A model generated the notes under the pieces. That model was not told the DNA's origin, did not search any database, and saw only the letters and a program-made list of their open reading frames with translations. From an uncultured Actinomycetes bacterium (lineage in GTDB: Bacteria > Actinomycetota > Thermoleophilia > Miltoncostaeales > Miltoncostaeaceae): a stretch of 5,199 nt of DNA. Made by a program: the position numbers and the translations under genes. The DNA is taken from contig CAIYRJ010000401.1 in NCBI GenBank assembly GCA_903928615.1, positions 1-5,199 of the forward strand, in the 5' to 3' direction. Shown here piece after piece: positions 1 through 2,893 of this stretch (the first letter of the stretch is position 1; every line of letters begins with the position of its first letter).

Positions 1-348
1 AACGGCCTGGAGATCGGCGGGGGCAGTATCCGCATCCACGACCAGGCCGTGCAGAAGGCCGTGTTCGCCTGCATCGGGCTGGGCGCCGAGGAGGCCGAGG
101 ACCGCTTCGGGTTCCTGCTCAAGGCCCTGCGCCTCGGCGCCCCTCCGCACGGCGGCATCGCCCTCGGCCTCGACCGGCTCGTCATGCTGCTCGCCGGCGA
201 GCGCTCGATCCGCGACGTCATCGCGTTCCCCAAGACCGCCACCGGCGCCGACCCGCTCACCGGGGCCCCGGCCGGGGTGGACGACGCCCAGCTGCGGGAA
301 CTCGCGGTGAAGAGCACCGCCCCCTCCCCGGAGGAGCGAGAGGCATAA
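1..348 (+). CDS. aspS: Aspartyl-tRNA synthetase, C-terminal part (5' end outside window)
   Basis: This is the last 115 codons of a class II aspartyl-tRNA synthetase, the cytoplasmic enzyme that joins aspartate to tRNA-Asp (or also to tRNA-Asn if the enzyme is non-discriminating; the residues that decide this lie upstream of the window). The visible part matches the end of the catalytic core. [13 protein letters not shown] is at residues 1-13 of the fragment. The family tract [17 protein letters not shown] follows, and then class II motif 3, [10 protein letters not shown] at 51-60, whose Arg (fragment residue 59) contacts [14 protein letters not shown] comes next. The tail contains DPLTGAPA followed by a charged extension, a form familiar from actinobacterial AspRS. 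It ends at a TAA stop (346-348). A hairpin 22 bases beyond the stop probably ends transcription, so the gene seems separate from the mnmA group. Identification is very secure; only the upstream extent is unknown. Confidence 0.97.
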   Translation, partial: NGLEIGGGSIRIHDQAVQKAVFACIGLGAEEAEDRFGFLLKALRLGAPPHGGIALGLDRLVMLLAGERSIRDVIAFPKTATGADPLTGAPAGVDDAQLRELAVKSTAPSPEEREA

Positions 349-369
349 CGAGGATCCCCCTTGGCGTCG

Positions 370-395
370 CCCGGACCCATTGCGCGGGGTCTGGG
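370..395 (+). terminator. Probable aspS transcription terminator hairpin
   Basis: CCCGGACCC (370-378) pairs with GGGTCTGGG (387-395) over 9 base pairs, one of them G-U, around an 8-base loop. It starts 22 bases after the aspS stop. No T-run follows, so it is not a textbook intrinsic terminator, but high-GC actinobacterial terminators often lack a strong U tract. The 3' arm is the first unit of an imperfect 11-base tandem repeat (GGGGTCTGGG at 386-395, GGGGTCTAGG at 397-406), so the 5' arm could also pair partly with the second copy. Confidence 0.5.
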
Positions 396-510
396 TGGGG
401 TCTAGGGTGCGCTCATCCCGACCGTGTACGCGACCGGACTTAGTTCCGAGCCGTAGTTCGTGACCAGGGTGATGGAGTCGGGGCCGCACAATGCGAGGTC
501 CCGCCCGCTG

Positions 511-535
511 CCCGACCTGTGTGAATCAGGTTCGG
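511..535 (+). other. Hairpin of unknown role
   Basis: CCCGACCTG (511-519) faces CAGGTTCGG (527-535) across a 7-base loop. Eight of nine positions pair, one as G-U, with one C-C mismatch. There is no poly-T after it and no overlap with a gene. It could be part of a structured RNA together with the neighbouring hairpins. Confidence 0.35.
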
Positions 536-570
536 ATCACGCCCCGGAGCGGCACGGTGGGGGCCGACTT

Positions 571-625
571 CCTCTCACGGAGAGGATCCTCGGTGCCCCG
601 CCCGGGGGAGCGGGGCACCGGATCC
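571..625 (+). other. Two overlapping, mutually exclusive hairpins
   Basis: The first hairpin is CCTCTC (571-576), loop ACG, GAGAGG (580-585). The second is a long stem: CGGTGCCCCG (591-600) is the exact reverse complement of CGGGGCACCG (611-620) around a 10-base loop. The stem can be extended by GGATCC (584-589) against GGATCC (620-625) across a two-base bulge, giving about 15 pairs. Bases 584-585 belong to both, so the extended second hairpin and the full first hairpin compete. That layout resembles attenuators, but no U-run follows and no leader peptide is evident, so the role is unknown. Two perfect 10-base palindromes also lie here (GAGGATCCTC at 582-591 and CCGGATCCGG at 618-627). Confidence 0.45.
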
Positions 626-668
626 GGGGGCCTCGGGATAACCAGAGTATTGCGTTTCCATTCGGGAT

Positions 669-707
669 ACCTCAAGGTTTCCTCAAGGACGGGGTTCCTG
701 AGGAACC
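669..707. promoter_or_regulatory. Candidate operator: three tandem CCT/AGG dyads upstream of mnmA
   Basis: Three short dyads follow one another: ACCT-CA-AGGT (669-678), TCCT-CA-AGGA (680-689) and GGTTCCT-G-AGGAACC (693-707, perfect 7-base arms). The first two centres are exactly 11 bases apart, about one helical turn, so both would present the same DNA face. The third lies 15.5 bases further and covers the place where the -35 element of the proposed mnmA promoter would be. This looks like a binding site for a dimeric repressor or regulator. An iron-sulfur-responsive one would suit the gene, but no known consensus was recognised. The short CCT-N-AGG core also turns up by chance elsewhere in the window (about 4490), so only the longer arms and the clustering carry weight. 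Confidence 0.35.
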
Positions 708-719
708 TGCCGGTCGCGC

Positions 720-725
720 TACCGT
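720..725 (+). promoter_or_regulatory. Possible -10 element for a leaderless mnmA transcript
   Basis: TACCGT fits the TANNNT form of a -10 hexamer and ends seven bases before the ATG at 732, so transcription would begin at or next to the start codon. This fits the absence of any Shine-Dalgarno-like purine run at 718-728. No good TTGACA-like -35 is present at the right distance; the best candidates (TTCCTG 695-700, CCTGAG 697-702) lie inside the dyad at 693-707. Confidence 0.3.
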
Positions 726-731
726 CACGCC

Positions 732-2249
732 ATGCCGCCGTATCCACCTGAGGTGATGCGTCACCTGGCCTCCCCCGTGGGGGCCGGTGGACTTGCCGCG
801 CCCGACGCCCGTGGCGAGGCCGGCGCCGAGGGCTGCGGCGACGTCGTCGTGATCGAGATCCGCGTGGCCGACGGCCGCGTGACCGACGCCGGCTTCCGGG
901 TGCGCGGGTGCGGGGCCACCACGGCGGCGGCGTCCGCGGCCTGCGCGGCGCTGGCCGGCGCGGCGATGGACGACGCCCTTCGGGTGTCTGCCACCTCGCT
1001 CGACCGCGCACTCGGTGGCCTCGGGCCGGAGCGCCGCCACGGCGCGGAGATCGTGGCCGACGCCGTCGCGGGGGCGCTCGAGGCCTGGCATGGTGAGCGC
1101 CTCGGCGACCCCGGCATCGCCCTGCGGGACGACCGGGTGGCGGTGGCCATGAGCGGTGGGGTGGACAGCGCGGTGGCCGCCCTGCTGCTGGCCGAGCAGG
1201 GCCTCGACGTGGTGGGGGTCACCATGCGCCTGTGGCACGACCCCGTGGCCGCGCGTGCGGAGCGCTCGTGCTGCGCTCCGGAGACCGTGCGGCTCGCCCG
1301 GGAGACCTGCGCGGCGCTGGGCATCCCGCACCTCACGATCGACGCGGCCGAGCGCTTCCGGCGCGAGGTGGTGGATGCCTTCGCCCGCGGCTATGCCGAG
1401 GGGCTCACGCCGAACCCCTGCATCACCTGCAACGGGGAGGTGCGCTTCCGCATCCTCTCGGAGGCCGCGGCCCTGCTGGGCGCCCGGTGGATGGCCACCG
1501 GCCACTACGCGCAGGTGCAGGGGGCGCCGGACGGTGACAGTCACCGGGGGGTGACGGTCACCGGCCCAGCCGGCGCCCCCGTGCTCGGGCAGGCGCGCGA
1601 CGCGTCGAAGGACCAGTCGTACATGCTTGCGCGGCTCGACCGGGACACGCTCGCGCGCATCATCCTGCCGCTGGGTGACCTCACGAAGGACGAGGTGCGC
1701 GCGATCGCGGCGGAGCGGGGGCTGCCCGCGGCCGATGCCGTGGAGAGCCAGGACGTCTGCTTCGTGGGCGAGGGCGGTTACGGGCCGTTCCTCGAGCGCT
1801 ACTCGGGGCTCGCACCCCGACCGGGTCGCATCGTCGATGCGCAGGGGCACGAGGTGGGCACGCATGACGGGTTCTGGCGCTACACCGTGGGCCAGCGCCG
1901 CGGGCTCGGGGTGGCGGCCGGGGAGCCCGTGTACGTGCTCGCCACCGACGCCGAGCGCAACGTGGTGGTGGTCGGTTCGCGCGATGATCTGGCCCGCACC
2001 ACCATCGCGCTGGAGCAGGTGATCGCCCACGAGGTGCCCGACCACGCACTCGACGTGCGAATCCGGCATCATGGGCGACCGCTCCGGGGTCATCTCCGCA
2101 TGACAGGTGATGCAACCGGGGAGGTGGTGCTCGAGGACGTCGCCGAGGCAGTCGCCCCGGGGCAGACCGCGGCCCTCTACGACGAGGGGCGTCTCGTGGC
2201 CGCAGGAACCATCGTCCGGACGGGGTCCGGACACGGCACGGAGGACTGA
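732..2249 (+). CDS. mnmA: IscU-like scaffold domain fused to MnmA tRNA-uridine 2-sulfurtransferase
   Basis: MnmA adenylates U34 of tRNA-Lys/Glu/Gln in the cytoplasm and replaces its 2-oxygen by sulfur. The 505 residues fall into two parts. Residues 4-122 resemble IscU/NifU-N: YPPEVMRHL at the start, C35-G-D37, GCG with C60, and H103, but G104 stands where IscU has its third Cys, and the LPPVK chaperone motif is absent. Residues about 132-505 are a full-length MnmA with the PP-loop SGGVDS (141-146), SCC (179-181), CxxC at 230-233 in NPCITCN, TGHY (256-259), KDQSY (293-297), C343 in DVCFVG and TVGQRRGLG (385-393). C230, C233 and C343 correspond to the cysteine set of [4Fe-4S]-type MnmA. Residues 264-283 form an extra loop encoded by nested inverted repeats. 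ATG at 732 is chosen because the IscU-type Y-x-x-x-V-x-x-H segment begins right after it; no SD is present. The stop abuts the next start. The MnmA call is secure; the role of the N-terminal domain is inferred. Confidence 0.95.
   Translation: MPPYPPEVMRHLASPVGAGGLAAPDARGEAGAEGCGDVVVIEIRVADGRVTDAGFRVRGCGATTAAASAACAALAGAAMDDALRVSATSLDRALGGLGPERRHGAEIVADAVAGALEAWHGERLGDPGIALRDDRVAVAMSGGVDSAVAALLLAEQGLDVVGVTMRLWHDPVAARAERSCCAPETVRLARETCAALGIPHLTIDAAERFRREVVDAFARGYAEGLTPNPCITCNGEVRFRILSEAAALLGARWMATGHYAQVQGAPDGDSHRGVTVTGPAGAPVLGQARDASKDQSYMLARLDRDTLARIILPLGDLTKDEVRAIAAERGLPAADAVESQDVCFVGEGGYGPFLERYSGLAPRPGRIVDAQGHEVGTHDGFWRYTVGQRRGLGVAAGEPVYVLATDAERNVVVVGSRDDLARTTIALEQVIAHEVPDHALDVRIRHHGRPLRGHLRMTGDATGEVVLEDVAEAVAPGQTAALYDEGRLVAAGTIVRTGSGHGTED
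745..766. promoter_or_regulatory. Overlapping dyads inside the first codons of mnmA
   Basis: CACCT-G-AGGTG (745-755) is a perfect dyad of the same CCT-N-AGG type as the upstream cluster. Its right arm is reused in AGGTGA-TGCG-TCACCT (751-766), a perfect 6-base hairpin with a 4-base loop, which starts 19 bases into the coding region. The first could be a fourth protein-binding site 50 bases from the one at 693-707, and the second could affect early translation of a leaderless message. Codon constraint (Pro-Pro-Glu-Val-Met-Arg-His-Leu) may equally explain both. Confidence 0.25.
1520..1580. repeat. Nested inverted-repeat element inside mnmA
   Basis: GGGGGCGCCGG (1520-1530) and CCGGCGCCCCC (1570-1580) are perfect 11-base reverse complements. 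The 39 bases between them contain two near-identical perfect dyads, GGTGAC-A-GTCACC (1533-1545) and GGTGAC-G-GTCACC (1550-1562), 17 bases centre to centre. The whole can fold as one outer stem carrying two small hairpins, or as one longer inner pairing between the two dyads. It is read in frame and encodes residues 263-283, a Gly/Ala/Pro/Val-rich stretch between TGHY and KDQSY, where this protein is about 14 residues longer than E. coli MnmA (33 versus 19 residues between HY and KDQSY, from memory). It resembles an in-frame palindromic element insertion. Confidence 0.6.
2214..2232 (+). other. 8-base-pair hairpin at the 3' end of mnmA
   Basis: GTCCGGAC (2214-2221), loop GGG, GTCCGGAC (2225-2232): a perfect stem, each arm itself palindromic. 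It ends 7 bases before the Shine-Dalgarno sequence of the next gene and lies within the last mnmA codons. It could tune translation of the next gene or mRNA stability. No U-run follows, so a terminator is unlikely. Confidence 0.35.
2240..2244 (+). promoter_or_regulatory. Shine-Dalgarno sequence of the DUF948 gene
   Basis: GGAGG five bases before the ATG at 2250, lying inside the last codons of mnmA. It is the clearest ribosome-binding site in the window and fixes the start of the downstream gene. It contrasts with mnmA and alaS, which have none. Confidence 0.8.
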
Positions 2250-2651
2250 ATGAGTTGGTCGGACGTCGCCAGCCTCGCGCTGGCCATCTTCCTCGTCCTG
2301 GTGGGGGTGGGTCTCTTCTACCTGTTCTTCCGCCTGGGCGGGCTGTTCGGCCAGCTCGACAACTCGGTCGAGGAGATCACCGACGAGACGGTGCCGATCC
2401 TCACGCGCGTGCAGGTGACCGTCGACGAGGTGAATGCCCAGCTCGGCCACGTGGACGAGATCATGACCACGGCCGTGAGCGCCACGAAGAGCGCCGAGCA
2501 GGCCGCGAGCACCGTGTCGAAGGCCGTCACCGCGCCCGCCCGTGCGCTCAGCGGCGTGACGGCCTCGGCCAGCGAGGCCCTGCGGTCGTTCAAGGCCCGC
2601 CGCGCCGCCGGCAGGCCCTCGGAGCCCCCGCGGCACGAGAGCCCGTATTGA
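2250..2651 (+). CDS. DUF948-type single-pass membrane protein
   Basis: This 133-residue protein has one N-terminal hydrophobic helix (about residues 5-27, rich in Leu/Val/Phe with a GVG centre), followed by a mostly helical soluble part. After the membrane segment comes a pattern typical of DUF948 proteins: Q-L-D-N-S-x-E-E-I at 35-43, VPIL at 48-51, then T-V-D-E-V-N-A-Q-L at 57-65 and VDEI at 68-71. An Ala/Ser/Thr-rich, probably amphipathic helix leads to a basic, Pro-rich tail. The biochemical function of this family is unknown; in actinobacteria such a gene commonly sits directly upstream of alaS, as here. The ATG directly follows the mnmA stop and has a strong GGAGG site, so translation is probably coupled to mnmA. 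Its stop overlaps the next start by four bases. Family assignment is from remembered sequence style and is fairly firm; the role is not known. Confidence 0.85.
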   Translation: MSWSDVASLALAIFLVLVGVGLFYLFFRLGGLFGQLDNSVEEITDETVPILTRVQVTVDEVNAQLGHVDEIMTTAVSATKSAEQAASTVSKAVTAPARALSGVTASASEALRSFKARRAAGRPSEPPRHESPY

Positions 2652-2875
2652 TCCGCATCCCCACACCCGTGGTGCTGGTGGCCGGCGCCATCGCGTGGCT
2701 CACGGTGAAGGAGCGCGATCCGCGCAAGTGGCCCGCCCTCGTCCGGCGTGAGGGGCGCGATGCGGTGCTCGACGCCCGCGAGGCCCTCGTGGACGGCGCG
2801 CAGGCCGGCGTGCGCGCCGAGAAGGCGTTCGACGACGACCTGGCGGAGGCCAGGAAGCGCGCCCGCACCTGGTAG
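2648..2875 (+). CDS. Small, probably membrane-anchored protein of unknown function
   Basis: This is a 75-residue reading frame starting at TTG, which overlaps the preceding TGA stop in a TTGA junction typical of translational coupling. A weak purine stretch (GAGAG) lies just upstream. Residues 7-20 are hydrophobic (PVVLVAGAIAWLTV), long enough for a short membrane anchor. They are followed by a basic patch (KERDPRKW, 21-28) and then a strongly charged, Ala-rich region (29-73) that should form one long amphipathic helix. GTG codons at 2669, 2672 and 2678 are alternative starts but would remove part of the hydrophobic segment's lead-in and break the coupling. I do not recognise a family. In Streptomyces-type genomes a small protein of unknown function (DUF6167-like) also sits between the DUF948 gene and alaS; this may be its positional counterpart, but similarity was not established. 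It is probably real because of the packed context and compositional fit. Confidence 0.7.
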   Translation: MIRIPTPVVLVAGAIAWLTVKERDPRKWPALVRREGRDAVLDAREALVDGAQAGVRAEKAFDDDLAEARKRARTW

Positions 2876-2880
2876 CGCGG

Positions 2881-2886
2881 TACATT
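2881..2886 (+). promoter_or_regulatory. Possible -10 element for a leaderless alaS transcript
   Basis: TACATT fits the TANNNT pattern, lies in the 18-base gap before alaS and ends seven bases before the GTG start at 2894. The gap has no Shine-Dalgarno sequence, so alaS might be translated from a leaderless message in addition to any read-through from upstream. No clear -35 hexamer is visible 16-18 bases upstream, where the end of the small gene lies. Confidence 0.35.
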
Positions 2887-2893
2887 TCCCCGC

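Larger units (their letters stand above)
349..731. other. Long intergenic region rich in hairpins, no credible protein gene
   Basis: This 383-base gap between aspS and the mnmA fusion is large for such compact DNA. Open frames in it have unremarkable, Arg/Pro/Gly-rich translations without a good start signal and look like chance frames. It holds the aspS terminator hairpin and a weak hairpin at 435-448. It also holds CCCGAC (417-422), which can pair with GTCGGG (477-482), and a hairpin at 511-535 (CCCGACCTG / CAGGTTCGG, one mismatch and one G-U). CCTCTC-ACG-GAGAGG (571-585) and a long stem at 584-625 follow. About 637-690 is visibly richer in A/T and looks promoter-like. I compared it by eye with tRNA, tmRNA, SRP RNA, RNase P RNA and common riboswitches and found no match. 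It may carry an unrecognised structured RNA or leader, or simply be regulatory spacer. Confidence 0.6.

Noticed and set aside
428..448. Slight similarity of CCGGACTTAGTTCC to the reverse complement of the RNase P RNA P4 region
   Set aside because: Matching stops after eight or nine bases, and the second universal P4 strand is not found on either strand.
527..540. T-loop-like sequence (GGTTCGGATC) suggesting a tRNA or tmRNA
   Set aside because: The invariant A58 of the T-loop is G here, and no acceptor, D or anticodon arm can be built around it.
460..756. Two overlapping + strand frames of 86 and 98 codons in the aspS-mnmA gap
   Set aside because: No ribosome-binding site, no recognisable motif, they overlap the hairpins and dyads and run into the mnmA start. 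Compositionally they look like translated non-coding DNA.
756..758. Alternative mnmA start at ATG 756
   Set aside because: The purine run GAGGTG touches the ATG with no spacing, and starting here would delete the IscU-type YPPEV segment that follows the ATG at 732.
672..2666. 664-codon open frame on the minus strand opposite mnmA and the DUF948 gene
   Set aside because: Its translation is a His/Arg/Gly/Ala-rich stretch with no recognisable domain, and it lies exactly opposite well-identified genes. Such long antisense frames are usual in high-GC DNA with codon-position bias.
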